From Phoronis ovalis (lineage: Eukaryota; Phoronida; Phoronidae): a stretch of 13,202 nucleotides of DNA. The DNA lies in assembly GCA_028565635.1 (NCBI GenBank), contig JAOXYB010039740.1, positions 1-13,202 of the forward strand, given 5' to 3'. The first letter of the stretch is position 1. Each line of letters starts with the position of its first letter. The notes beneath the pieces were generated by a model. It had not been told where the DNA came from, ran no database searches, and saw nothing but the letters and a program-made list of their open reading frames with translations. Below are positions 1 to 8,901 of this stretch, in pieces. The translations under genes were made by a program, and so were the position numbers.

Positions 1-2249
1 AAATGTAAAGTAATAAATAAAATTCATGTTTTAATGATTATGAAACATAATATTAATAACATTATCAAAAAAAATTATCATTTTAGACTTGTGCAAGTCT
101 AGAGAATGTCATTAGTTACTGCTTATGACATGAGCTATCATTGCAACCTGCAAGTTATGTTTATAAATATTATATAGAAAACGAAATGTTCACAATTTTC
201 AAGGAAATGCTGCACATGCCCTCTATTGTATTTAGTTCCATTCTTCATTGATGTTTAGTGTCGCCATCTACCAGAAGCATTGTACTATAGATATACGTGT
301 CTGTCTGTATGCCCCATGACGTAATAACATTCGCTGGAGGCTTATAATCAACATAATATCATTATTTAAATTTAGCAATTTTAAAAATATACTGTTTAGA
401 TTACCCAAAATATATCAATGTTTAAAATATGGTCAATCGACTCTGACGTTTTAAAATTAATTAAAAAAATTGGAACAACTTATGGCAATATTATGATAAC
501 CTAATATGTTTTGCATTGTTTATGTGTGGGGGAAATGCGGTCATTTGGAATGTGCTTTATAAATGCCAAATGTGAATATGCTGCATACTTTCAGTACAAT
601 GTTGTATTATTTCTAAAAAGAAGTCTGCTAAAATATGCAAGAAAGTGAGATGTCAGCCACTTGTTTGCCATTTGTTTTAGACGTTTACTGCACGAGAAAA
701 CAAAAGATCACAAAACGCCGATCGAGTACTAGCGATACATGATGCGCTATTCGTATAATAATATGGTTAGTATAAAGTATAAATACATATAAACATATCC
801 ATATGCATTGCAGTGGTGCGTGATGTTGTCGGGAATCTGGCTCTGACTTGAATGGTTGAGTAATCCTAGTCAGAAAAATCGTGTTTGCTGACCCATTGTG
901 ACAAGGTTAACAAACCCCTTGCTAAAACTAGATCAAGTGAAAAGTGTTTAGTTGCATATTTACAATATCAATAACTTAAAGCAGCTTTATACTTATATCT
1001 AAAATAGAATAACACACTTTGAATAGGTCATAATAGTATAGTGATCCTTTGAGAATTACAGCAGGTTAAAACCATTTTGCAAATTAGATGACTACGTTTA
1101 TAACGATAATGTAAAGCAGTCATAGTGCGGCGTCTTGGACCTCCAAGTGTACAAAGTCAAATGTGTAGTTTGCTACATATTAAATAGGTAAGTGTAAACT
1201 TTTTATAGTCTTGCCAAAAAGCAGGATGGTTGGTGTAGCTATGAATTTTGCACGGGTGTACCAGAAAGATGCTTTTGCATGAATAGATACGTGCATCAAG
1301 CAATGCCCCAGACTCCGGGCCAAGATACTACATGACTCGCGGTACACACATAACAATGTCAGAATCCCGTGATGCAGTCAAAAAATTTGTGTTTTTAAAA
1401 ATGTGTGTTCCCTTGACACCAGAGTGTGATAAGACAATCTGACCAATAGCATTTGCAAAGACGTCGCTGAAAAAACTAGTTGCATGTCACAAAAAGGAAA
1501 GAAAAAATCGTTAATATAATTCCAGGAAGCACGTCTAGCACAGCAATGGGTATGCGGAGTATCTATAAGGAGGGTATGCTGGGTAATTATTACCAGGAAT
1601 TATCATGAATATCACGCACTATATCGACCGAATTGGGTGGAACTATATTTATCAGTAATTGAAATATTTAAACAAGTTGCATGATACGAGATTTCATTTG
1701 GTTTTGATATACTCTAAAGTAATTTAATGTTAATGTAATATTTATGTTTTCATCCCGTTTTCACACAATCCCATTTGCTTTTAATCTTTTACAAAGCTAA
1801 CCAGCTTTTAATAAGCGATCATAACTATTAGCATGTTTGAATTGTCACGTCAAGGGGTTCGTCATTTTCAAATTGTCCCAGATTGTCACGTGTATTTCAA
1901 TCCGGATTTCAATCAACGAATGTGCAACTCTACTTGCATAGATTTGCACACAACCCATAATTATTCATTGATAAATGCCTATATACATGTTATTAGTAAA
2001 ATAGTCTTTTGTGTGAACTGGATAGCTACATGTAACTTGGTTTCTACAGCGACATGCTAAACATGTAATATTGCTGACCTATATTATAAAATGTTGCCGA
2101 AAATTTTATAGAAAACATGAATGACGTGAATTTGTGATCAATCTTCATATTACGCTCAAAGTCAAACAATATCAGAGCCTGAAAATAAGATTTCCATTGG
2201 GAGTAAGCTTCGAGTTTTATATAGACTAGATCACAATAAAGACGAACAC
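1..2249. other. Upstream flank, no gene recognised
   Basis: This AT-rich stretch has no convincing coding exon on either strand. The longest open frame (1833-2060, plus strand) has no family resemblance and no supporting splice context. The one notable signal is a strong splice-donor match at 1188, listed separately. If the candidate first exon at 2250 is right, this stretch would hold the promoter and 5' leader, but I cannot place a transcription start. TATA-like strings are uninformative at this base composition. Confidence 0.5.
1182..1193 (+). other. Strong splice-donor match (possible 5' UTR exon end)
   Basis: The sequence AAATAG|GTAAGTG matches the metazoan donor consensus closely, with the exon ending at 1187. 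The only nearby upstream ATG in this reading (1161) meets an in-frame TAG at 1185-1187, so an exon here would be non-coding. It could be a 5' leader exon of the downstream PLP/M6-family gene. Donor-like strings also arise by chance, so this is only a candidate. Confidence 0.2.
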
Positions 2250-2364
2250 ATGGTGACAAAATCTGCAAATGGAGACTTTACGTGGCGGAAAAGCATGAGG
2301 ATGTCGAGTGAAACGGAATTAAAATATTTAAATCACGAAGGTGCAAAGCAAAGGAACTCAGCAG
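2250..2364 (+). CDS. Candidate first coding exon, PLP/M6-family gene (N-terminal extension)
   Basis: An ATG at 2250 opens 38 codons that end in the donor GCA G|GTGAGA, leaving one base (phase 1). That base joins the first two bases of the exon at 7549 to give Asp and runs in frame into the PLP/M6 core. The frame is open upstream to a TGA at 2127-2129, and 2250 is the first in-frame ATG. The peptide (starting MVTKSANGDF) is hydrophilic and rich in Lys, Arg and Ser, as expected for a cytoplasmic N-terminus. Vertebrate GPM6A and GPM6B also carry a short first-exon N-terminal extension. Base -3 is C and +4 is G, so the start context is only fair. The peptide itself has no recognisable homology. 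Alternatives are the other first exon at 4917, or translation starting at Met 7557 with this exon as leader. Confidence 0.4.
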
Positions 2365-4878
2365 GTGAGAAGTTTTGTTATTCTTCCTTGAAATCATAGC
2401 TAGGTTCCAAATGTATTATTACTGCATGTGTCACGACATTCACACTAGACTAACGCTTATAAATATATATATCAGTGTATATCATTTAATGGGAAATATG
2501 CAGATATGCAGGAAGGTCTTGGAAGGTGTATAAAATCATTAACGATGAAACGCTTTCATTTAACATGCTTTAGAGGAAATGTTTGCATGAAATAGCACAC
2601 GGGACTTGCCAATGATTATGCAGATATTTCAGTGTTTTTATTTCATAACTTGAGTTAATTAAATCAGTAAGTGGTGACGATTTGACATAAACATTTTGTC
2701 TTAATTATATGCTCGTTTGACTCTGTAGCAAAATTATGCCTTTGTTAAGTACTTAGCCATAGTAATCAAATACTGTATTTATATATCCGAACAGACTTAA
2801 TTCTCGCAAATAAAAAGTATTTTCATACTTTTTTTTATTTAACGGACGGTATAGTAGGTCTTATTTAAACAATTGCTATATTAATGTATGCACTTATTTG
2901 AAATTTGTTTGACAAACTATCTTCTGTTTCTGTTTGTCAATTAGAAACATTTTTTTTTACATATTTTTATGCTTTTACTAATTTACCCAATATTGTTTTT
3001 ATGAGTGATATAATGAAATAATTTCTGAATACTCCTTCCATTTCCATTTCTAAAAGATTAACATTTCTGAAAAAATCCTTGGCTCGATTAATAGTCGGAT
3101 TTACCAGATAATTAAATTAAGTACCAAATAAAAAAACTACCACAAAATGTTCTTCAGAAGTAAAAAAATGAATATTGCAAAAAATTATTATATATTAAAC
3201 CACCCAGATAGTTCCTATTAAAATTCTAACAGCTGGTTCACCTTAATAATCCAAGCAGTTTTATCTATCACCCCCATTCAATAATGAACTTTTACCATTA
3301 CAAGATCACGGATAGCCTTTTATGCTACAAGAATTAATGTATTGGGAGGTACTGGGCCGACTAAAGTGGTGTAAAATTTTTGTATTTAAGTGTTAGGCTA
3401 AAGGTTACGAAATATGTTATAAAGTCAGGTAAGGACTACCTTTTGTTACTTTCTACAGCTTAAACATAGGTCTGATTCTGCCGTGACTCTGACCTAACCA
3501 GCAGCTGTATTTTCTACTTTTAATTTAAAATCTAGGTTTCATCAGCCATGTTTTTGTTAGAATATAAAACAAGGTCACATTTTCCTTTAGCATTCCTTCC
3601 GTCAGTTTGTGAGTGATGGTTGTGTGCTAATTACGATACATCAAAAATCTTGTCATAAATCTTATAATGTCTAAAACTAAGTAAGCATGAAACTGCATAA
3701 CCCCTTTACCTAGTTTTGTTACGTGTGTATCACAACACTAGAAGAAAATATACCGCCCTGATGTTATAACACGAGACAGAACCCGGGATATAAGTTTGAT
3801 TTAGAAAATAATATGTGTCCGTTACCGCGGTTAAAATTGTCTCAGTCTGTGGTTCAAGTGTGCCTTTTTGCCAATGTTTATACTGTGCAAATGCGTGTAT
3901 ATTCAAAATGTTTTATTAAATTGATTGACAGTTTGACACTATTAATTAGTGTTACATCTTTTGAGTTATTAACTTAAAAGATGCACTTACTGTAACTGCA
4001 ATACATCATCTATTGATCGATAGATGTTCTCCATAGTATAAATTTATTTATTTGAGATATATTATTCATTGCATATAAATAAATATTAGAGGAACACATG
4101 CACTTTGAAGGGACAGCATTCCAGCAAGTTCACATGTTTTATTTCTCGTACAATATGCACTTTTAATCACACCATGTGGTTGGATCAGTGCATTTGGTTC
4201 CTATTTGAAAACTTTCAAAAGATAACACCAATGTTGGTTCTGATAACCCACTGGTTAGATGCCGATATCACGGTTTGTTGTTAAATGTCACTGGGTGTGT
4301 AGACTTTGTACAGCGACGTGGTTACTCATTGCATTTAAATTTAAAGTAAATGATATACGAGGAGACCTCACATTAAAAATTATTAACAAATGCAAAGAAA
4401 ATCTGCTATCTCATTGAAACTGCCTGAATGATTATTATCGTATCAATAATTTTTACATTATATAACAAAAGTATTTGCTTGTTATTCACAGTATTATGTC
4501 ACAAAAATAGAAAAATATGACGGTAATGATACATTGAAATGTGACCCCGGTAACGTGACCTCAGCGCTTAATTACAGCTCGAGTAGTTGACTAAAAGGTG
4601 AAGTTTTACTTTATAGTTTTACTAATGACGAATTAGTCTGCCGGTGACAACATTTCAAACTTGTCAGTTGTTGGTTGTCATGTGAGAAGGTGATGTGATC
4701 ACCAGTCGCTATGTACCATTCACTCTTGTACTCCGTTACTGTGTATTTCAAGGACGTACCTTGATGTGAACCATCATCAACTGATATCACCACTAAATCA
4801 TGCATACTCACTACCATTCAGACAGTATGCTGTGCCTTTCATATGAGTAGTTCATTAGTTAGCACCTTCTTCTCTGAG
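2365..4878. other. First intron, proximal part
   Basis: This is very AT-rich sequence with no recognised exon. It contains the palindrome cluster at 3936-4026 and a good donor match (CAG|GTAAGG) at 3429 with no attached open frame. A minus-strand frame at 4611-4817 (68 codons) is open but has no recognisable homology or splice support, so I do not call it. Confidence 0.4.
3936..4026. repeat. Cluster of three imperfect palindromes
   Basis: Three inverted repeats lie within 91 bp: 3936-3952 (arms ACACTA/TAGTGT), 3955-3983 (arms CATCTTTT/AAAAGATG, nearly self-complementary across 29 bp) and 4007-4026 (arms CATCTAT/ATAGATG). AT-rich DNA yields short palindromes by chance, but three adjacent ones with arms this long stand out here. 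Each could extrude a cruciform or fold in RNA. No function can be assigned. Confidence 0.5.
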
Positions 4879-4974
4879 GCATCTCGTATTGGTTGTGGAA
4901 AAATCTCTACATTACAATGACTGTAGCATCAAGTACGGAGACGTTAAATAGTATCAACATTAGTACGCAAACAG
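4879..4974 (+). CDS. Candidate alternative first or cassette exon of the PLP/M6-family gene
   Basis: ATG at 4917 opens 19 codons (starting MTVASSTETL, ending STQT) and ends at the donor ACA G|GTAGGA in phase 1, exactly what the core exon at 7549 needs. The peptide is short and rich in Ser and Thr, comparable in size to the 5' exon peptide of vertebrate GPM6A. The frame is also open back to 4879, just after an acceptor-like tract (CCTTCTTCTCTGAG). Spliced there from the exon ending at 2364, it would stay in frame as a phase 1-1 cassette. Two readings are therefore possible: an alternative first exon with its own promoter (coding 4917-4974), or an internal exon (4879-4974). A 96-bp open frame can occur by chance, so confidence is low to moderate. 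Confidence 0.28.
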
Positions 4975-5416
4975 GTAGGACATTTGGACTGAACGTAATG
5001 GGTTTTTTTCCCTTGACGAGCAATATTAGTGTGGTTTACAAACTTTATTTCAAACATTTTTGAAAGTTTTAGGTGTAATTTGGGACTATTGTAACAGTCC
5101 CAGGTGTACCACATGTCGTACCTTGCAATTTAGATATTAAATGAAATGATAACAACGAACAACTTGTTAAACTACAAGTTGACAGCTGTAATTGATTTTC
5201 AAGCTTTCTTATGGAATTCCTTATACAATATCTGGTTTTCTAATTTTAAAATCTATATACGCCATTTAACTCTGTCATAATATACCCTGGAAATCCACAT
5301 GGTTGTTTCTTAAAACGTTGAAATTATTGGTGACTGACACGATATCCAATACCATTCTACAAAACTGGAAAACTGATGGTTGATGCATATTAGCCGCGCG
5401 GGAACATTCTACCACT
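4975..5416. other. First intron, middle part
   Basis: No exon was recognised. Two small hairpins are visible: arms GGGACT/AGTCCC at 5082-5101 and CAACTTGT/ACAAGTTG at 5160-5181. Nothing else stands out before the inverted-repeat element. Confidence 0.4.
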
Positions 5417-5487
5417 TTCCCTGGGGGTACTCAAAAGTTATTTTTTGGTGGGGATGTGCAGCCTAGTTGAACATTTTGGATTTGAAT

Positions 5488-5894
5488 CGGGGGGGCACTT
5501 CCTATATCGGTCTATATATACATGTGCCGCCCTTCAGGGTCGCTTTTTTGGGCTACCAGGATAATTCAGGGTGGGTCATTTTCACTTCTGGGATAATTCA
5601 GGGTGGGTATTTGACCTGAGGGGATATTTCAGGGTGTTTTTTTTAAGATATTTTAGAGTGGCATAGTTGCCAACTGTCGGGCATTTCGGTCAAAATGATT
5701 TTTTTGGAGATTTTGATCGTCCTCAGCGTTTAATTCATTTTTGCTTGTCAATTTTTTCTGGCAACAGGCGATGATTTTTGGGGCCAAGGATATTTCAGGG
5801 TAGGTATTTTGTCAATTCCGGGGATATTTCTGGGTCAGGGTTTGGACCCCTGGGCCTCACACCCCTACCTCATATAAAAGAGAGTGCCCCCCCG
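5488..5894. mobile_element. Nested MITE with 9-bp target-site duplication
   Basis: The ends are C followed by seven G and CACT on the left, with the exact inverse on the right. The direct repeat GATTTGAAT flanks it at 5479-5487 and 5895-5903. The duplication lies inside the left inverted repeat of the surrounding element, so this insertion came later. Inward of the left end the sequence runs through CTATAT-type steps to GTGCCGCCC (5523-5531). The interior is filled with degenerate GGATA(A/T)TTCAGGGT units. No transposase is encoded. A 9-bp duplication would fit a Mutator-like mechanism, and 8-bp hAT is close, but I cannot assign a superfamily from the ends alone. The open plus-strand frame at 5778-5993 crosses its right edge and is not a gene. 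Confidence 0.85.
5555..5835. repeat. Degenerate tandem units inside the nested MITE
   Basis: The unit GGATAATTCAGGGTGGGT or close variants (GGATATTTCAGGGT, GGATATTTCTGGGT, AGATATTTTAGAGT) recurs about six times near 5560, 5591, 5622, 5646, 5788 and 5820. Spacing among the first four is about 25-32 bp. The array is interrupted around 5665-5785 by a T-rich stretch containing TTGCTTGTCAATTTTTTCTG, a motif that recurs in inverse orientation near 12712-12754. Confidence 0.6.
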
Positions 5895-5924
5895 GATTTG
5901 AATTGTATGCTTCTTGCTGTATGG

Positions 5925-6099
5925 ATTGCTATCGTAAAGATATTCGAAAATTTGGTTTGCTGCTCACTGCTTACAGCAAATAATTTGAATTAATTTTAGG
6001 TTTGTATCCATAAACAAATTTAGGAATTTGGTTTGTATCAGTCAGTTTGCGTAAAAATGCATTGCTATACTCAAATATTTTAAAATTTTGGATTGCTGC
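5925..6099. repeat. Internal duplication in the outer inverted-repeat element
   Basis: Two 39-nt segments, 5925-5963 and 6061-6099, match at about 28 of 39 positions by eye. Each starts ATTGCTAT and ends with a G(G)(A/T)TTGCTGC core preceded by an A/T-rich run. Together with tandem units in the neighbouring elements, this suggests these MITEs commonly carry internally repeated filler. Confidence 0.4.
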
Positions 6100-6350
6100 C
6101 CTTATATTTCACAAAATGTGGATTCAGGCCTACCTAACCAATTTTTGAATTCTTTACGGTAACAATAAAAAAAAATACAGTAAGACGTGTACAATCCAAA
6201 TCCAAAATTTTTGACTGGGCTGCACACCCCAACAAAAAATAACTTGAGTACCCCCTGGGAATATCTTCATTGCCGATTTAATTAATATATGAGTATGACT
6301 ACGTCTGTCTGATTTTGATATCAACTTTTAACTCATAGAGCCTATTCAAT

Positions 6351-6436
6351 GCCGGGATAGCATTTTTTTGTTTTATTAACGAGTATATGGGTTTTTCACA
6401 GAGGAGCTGTATACACCCCTATTCCAATCTATACAC
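6351..6436 (+). repeat. Copy 1 of a dispersed repeat fragment
   Basis: GCCGGGAT at 6351-6358 is followed by ACACCCCTATTCCAATCTAT (6414-6433). A related pair occurs at 7791-7830 (GCCGGGAT, then ACCCCTATATTCCAGCCTAT) in the same orientation. The spacing between the two blocks differs, so these look like degenerate copies of one interspersed repeat. The boundaries are not clear. Confidence 0.3.
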
Positions 6437-6661
6437 ACAAGTTTCTCGTAATATTAGGTTACTCGGTTATACGTTGGTTTTACGTAGGCTGTAGTCCAGA
6501 CTGTTTTCTGCATATTATTATTGTAATATCATTTATTGTAAAATATCATAATATTTGGTTGTGTAATATTACACATATGAGCAGAAAAAATCATGTAAGT
6601 CCCTAAAAAGTGTCAATACTTGATTTATTTAATATATGCTATTTTGGTATATATTGGGTGT

Positions 6662-6695
6662 ACATTTGATACTGGGTGAACATTTGATACTGGGT
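6662..6695 (+). repeat. 18-bp tandem duplication
   Basis: ACATTTGATACTGGGT occurs at 6662-6677 and again at 6680-6695, an 18-bp period with two copies. It lies in the first intron and has no evident function. Confidence 0.7.
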
Positions 6696-6902
6696 AAAAG
6701 GTAATGGTGTAAACAAGAAAATTTTGACAAGTTATAAATGAATAAGGTTTAAAAACACCCAAAAGGGACTGAGGTCAGTCTAGTTTTACGATGTTAGTGC
6801 AGTATATTTAATTACATATTGGCACAAATCTTTTATGGAACACAGCTGAAAAAGCAAAGCAAGTGTAAAGGTCAAGTAGGGTGTTCTATCAGATTTTAGA
6901 TT

Positions 6903-7055
6903 TTATATGCTTGTAATTTCGTAACATGTTTGACCTTCCAAGACAGTAGTCTTTTTGTCCCTTAATTCTCTGGTCCCACTACGCTTAAAACGTTCCTCAG
7001 GGCTGAATGCCATGAAGACCTCATCCATGAACGCAGCTTCTTCGTTGATTAATAT
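6903..7055 (-). pseudogene. Coding-like minus-strand stretch, unidentified (exon fragment or relic)
   Basis: On the minus strand this segment reads as about 50 codons ending in TAA (6905-6903). The frame stays open back to 7097, giving 64 sense codons in all. The composition looks protein-like: acidic and basic residues alternate, as in INEEAAFMDEVFMAFSPEER followed by a run rich in Arg, Lys, Thr and Glu. GC content is clearly above the surrounding intron. A weak acceptor (AAAACTCAG) sits just before 7055 on the minus strand. I recognise no family. It may be a terminal exon of a small gene inside the first intron, a relic of a processed copy or transposon protein, or chance. Confidence 0.22.
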
Positions 7056-7548
7056 CTGAGTTTTGCTAATTATAAATATTTTTTGGAAAGGAGTGTACTA
7101 GTTTCTTGTTGACAAGACAGCGATATATTCGGTGGTGTCTTGGACATTACATCTGACTTGATTTAAATCGATAAATTTGTCATCCTCGCGGGACATTAAA
7201 TAAATAGTTTTCCTTTAGAACCTTCGAAACAAAATTTGCAGCGTCGATAATATCTGCAATTTTAATAAAATTTGTTTAAAAAATGACTTTGCATAGTGAA
7301 CGTAGTAATTCCCTATTAAAAAAACTGTCACAGAGTGTCCTCCCGGGATTGTCCTGTGACTCATTTTATACCACGAATTTGACATCCTAAAATGTAGATG
7401 GAATTGTCTATTTACTAAAAACGGTATGAAGGTTTTTAAAGTTTACAATCTAGGGTTAAAAAGGCGTTCTATCCTAAACCATTTTGCATTATTCAGTTCG
7501 CATTTCGATGTTGATAATTTGGTAAGTTTTGAAACTCTGCACTTTCAG

Positions 7549-7708
7549 ACAGGAAGATGAGCGAGTCATTCTGCTGGAAGTGTTTGGCAGGAACACCATG
7601 CGTTAGCTTGCTGACATGGATACTCATGTTTATGGGATTAACGGGATGGACAGTAACTCTATTATTTGCTGTGTTTAAGACAAGAACGTTGATAGAAATG
7701 GACGGATT
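7549..7708 (+). CDS. M6: PLP/M6-family proteolipid, core exon 2 (Cys-rich N-terminal edge and TM1)
   Basis: The exon lies between acceptor CTTTCAG (ending 7548) and donor TT|GTAAGT (from 7709). It completes a phase-1 codon and leaves phase 2. The peptide reads DRKM, then SESFCWKCLAGTPCVSLL, then one long hydrophobic helix to about LLFAVF. The CxxCL-G-xP-xxSL pattern entering TM1 is the N-terminal signature of PLP, GPM6A and GPM6B (for example CARCLVGAPFASL). Its cysteines are the family's palmitoylation sites at the cytoplasmic face. The following extracellular loop is much shorter than in vertebrates, about 14 residues less. An in-frame ATG at 7557 with A at -3 could serve as a start if the upstream exons are non-coding. 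At 160 nt the exon is close to the 187 nt of PLP1 exon 2. Confidence 0.85.
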
Positions 7709-8033
7709 GTAAGTAACCATTGTTCAATTTGGTAATGTTATGTGGTTATGTGGCACTAATTCCCATTTCTTAGACATGCCTAAGTTTGGAGCCGGGATTT
7801 GGATAGATACCCCTATATTCCAGCCTATACTTTTCCTTCAATCCCAATGCTTTCTCGCGCCACAGTTCTCAGTATGCACTTTGAAGTTCTCAACCTAGTG
7901 TATTCCGATAGAGTGTCCCATATTGGTTCAGTCTGGGTCCCGGGTCTGGGTCCTAGTCTGGTAAAGTGTGTTCTAGTACATTTTTTTAAACTGACCTAAT
8001 ATTAATAATGAACTCAAATCCCGGACTCAAATT

Positions 8034-8348
8034 CCCGGGAGGTGCAGTCAATATGAAAGTGGGTACACATGTTCCAACAAAATTTCGCGTGAAAGGTATG
8101 TTTTTCGAACTGCCGGAGCGTAACGCGCTTTTTTTGTGCTAAAATCACGAAAAGGGGTGTTTTTTTTGAGATGTGACACTTCCTTAGGGTTATTTTTTCC
8201 CAAAAGTCAATTCCTTAGGGGTATATTTTTTCAAAAAACTCACTTCTTTAGGGGTGTATTTTTTGCAGAATTTCACTTCGTTAGGGACATTTTTGAAAAG
8301 CCATGTTGGAACATGGGTACCCATTTTCATATTGACTAGCCCCCCGGG
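8034..8348. mobile_element. 315-bp MITE with 8-bp target-site duplication
   Basis: Terminal inverted repeats of about 46 bp (8034-8079 and 8304-8348) both start CCCGGG inward, then share AGTCAATATGAAA, TGGGTAC and CATGTTCCAACA. Only a few mismatches and one 1-bp gap separate the arms. The direct repeat CTCAAATT flanks the element at 8026-8033 and 8349-8356. An 8-bp duplication is typical of the hAT superfamily, although the CCCGGG terminus is not a textbook hAT end. The interior is a tandem array, not a gene, so the open frames on both strands here (8136-8339 plus, 8190-8375 minus) are artefacts. Confidence 0.87.
8180..8290 (+). repeat. Four tandem ~32-bp units inside the MITE
   Basis: TTCCTTAGGG-type cores start at 8180, 8211, 8244 and 8277, giving periods of 31, 33 and 33 bp. 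Each is followed by a T-run (TATTTTTT) and a short spacer ending CA(C/A)TTC. The first unit is preceded by a more degenerate AAAAGGGGTGTTTTTT at 8150. Confidence 0.8.
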
Positions 8349-8741
8349 CTCAAATTGCTCAAAGTACTGATACATTATAAAAATTTAACTTTGAGAACTG
8401 AACCTGGTGCCAGGAAATAATTAGTGTGCGAGCCTATAACATACGCATTTTAACAATAATTTATAGAATTATTAGATCTAGAACGTCAATAACCCAAGTA
8501 TCTCTTAGAACTTGTTCTTTTGAAAAATAAAAATGAACTCTGCGTGGTATATAAGTTTTTTAAATAGATCACTATTCCATTAAATTACAATGCTTTTAAA
8601 ATTATTCAGATGCGTTCTATTGTAAAATTAGCCATATTTGATTTTTTTAACAAAGATGTATAGTGTTGAGCATTGATATAATCTTAAATACAGTACAGTA
8701 TTTTCGCGACTGCATATCCTAATGCTACGTTTTTATTTCAG

Positions 8742-8901
8742 CTTATCATTTACAGAATACGCAGTTATGGGTATCACTATCTCAACGTTTATATTGTGTA
8801 CTATATTCCTCATAGTTGCAGCACTATCTTCCGGAGAAAATAGCAGACACATTTTTATGACAACTAGAAGAAACGGTGTCGGAAGAGCTTTTAACATTTT
8901 A
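8742..8901 (+). CDS. M6: PLP/M6-family proteolipid, core exon 3 (TM2 and cytoplasmic loop)
   Basis: The exon lies between acceptor TTTATTTCAG and donor TTA|GTAAGT (from 8902). It starts with the last base of a phase-2 codon (TT+C, Phe) and ends in phase 0. The peptide begins LSFTEYAVMG, spans TM2 (about YAVMGITISTFILCTIFLIV), and ends with the loop SSGENSRHIF and NGVGRAFNIL. In PLP/M6 this part reads ...QYVIYG..., TM2, then G-AVR and CG(K/R)-LSAT. The small residues, the Arg, the GR pair and its spacing to the exon end all align. The exon end corresponds to the DM20 junction after LSAT. Its 160 nt compares with 157 nt for the DM20 form of PLP1 exon 3, and no PLP-specific insert is present. 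The Cys before GR is replaced by Val. Confidence 0.88.

Larger units (their letters stand above)
5417..6261. mobile_element. Inverted-repeat (MITE-like) element, split by a nested insertion
   Basis: Long imperfect terminal inverted repeats bound this element: left 5417-5487, right about 6192-6261. Both ends read TTCCC(T/A)GGGGGTACTCAA inward, then GTTATTTTTTG, a G-rich step, GTGCAGCC, and TTTTGGATTTG. The left repeat is interrupted at 5488 and resumes after 5903, where the sequence (GTATGCTTCTTGCTGT) again pairs with the right arm (ACAGTAAGACGTGTAC, inverse). Without the insertion and its 9-bp duplication the element would be about 429 bp. It encodes no transposase, so it is non-autonomous. 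No target-site duplication is evident at its outer ends. It lies in the first intron of the PLP/M6-family gene. Confidence 0.8.
7709..8741. other. Second intron
   Basis: This 1033-bp intron starts GTAAGT and ends TTTTATTTCAG. It contains the second copy of the dispersed GCCGGGAT/ACCCCTAT repeat (7791-7830), a short GTCTGGGTCC direct repeat (7930-7952) and the MITE at 8034-8348. No additional exon is apparent. Confidence 0.7.

Noticed and set aside
1833-2060. 75-codon plus-strand open frame upstream of the candidate first exon
   Set aside because: Composition and content look random, there is no motif, and no splice site connects it to the downstream frame.
4611-4817. 68-codon minus-strand open frame with plausible composition
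   Set aside because: No recognised family, no clear flanking splice sites or partner exons, and its length is within chance expectation for six frames over 13 kb. A homology search could revive it.
7493-7720. 75-codon minus-strand frame
   Set aside because: It is the antisense shadow of the PLP/M6-family exon at 7549-7708.
8136-8375. Open frames on both strands with repeated FFxK-like peptides
   Set aside because: They are translations of the four 32-bp tandem units and right terminal repeat of the MITE at 8034-8348.
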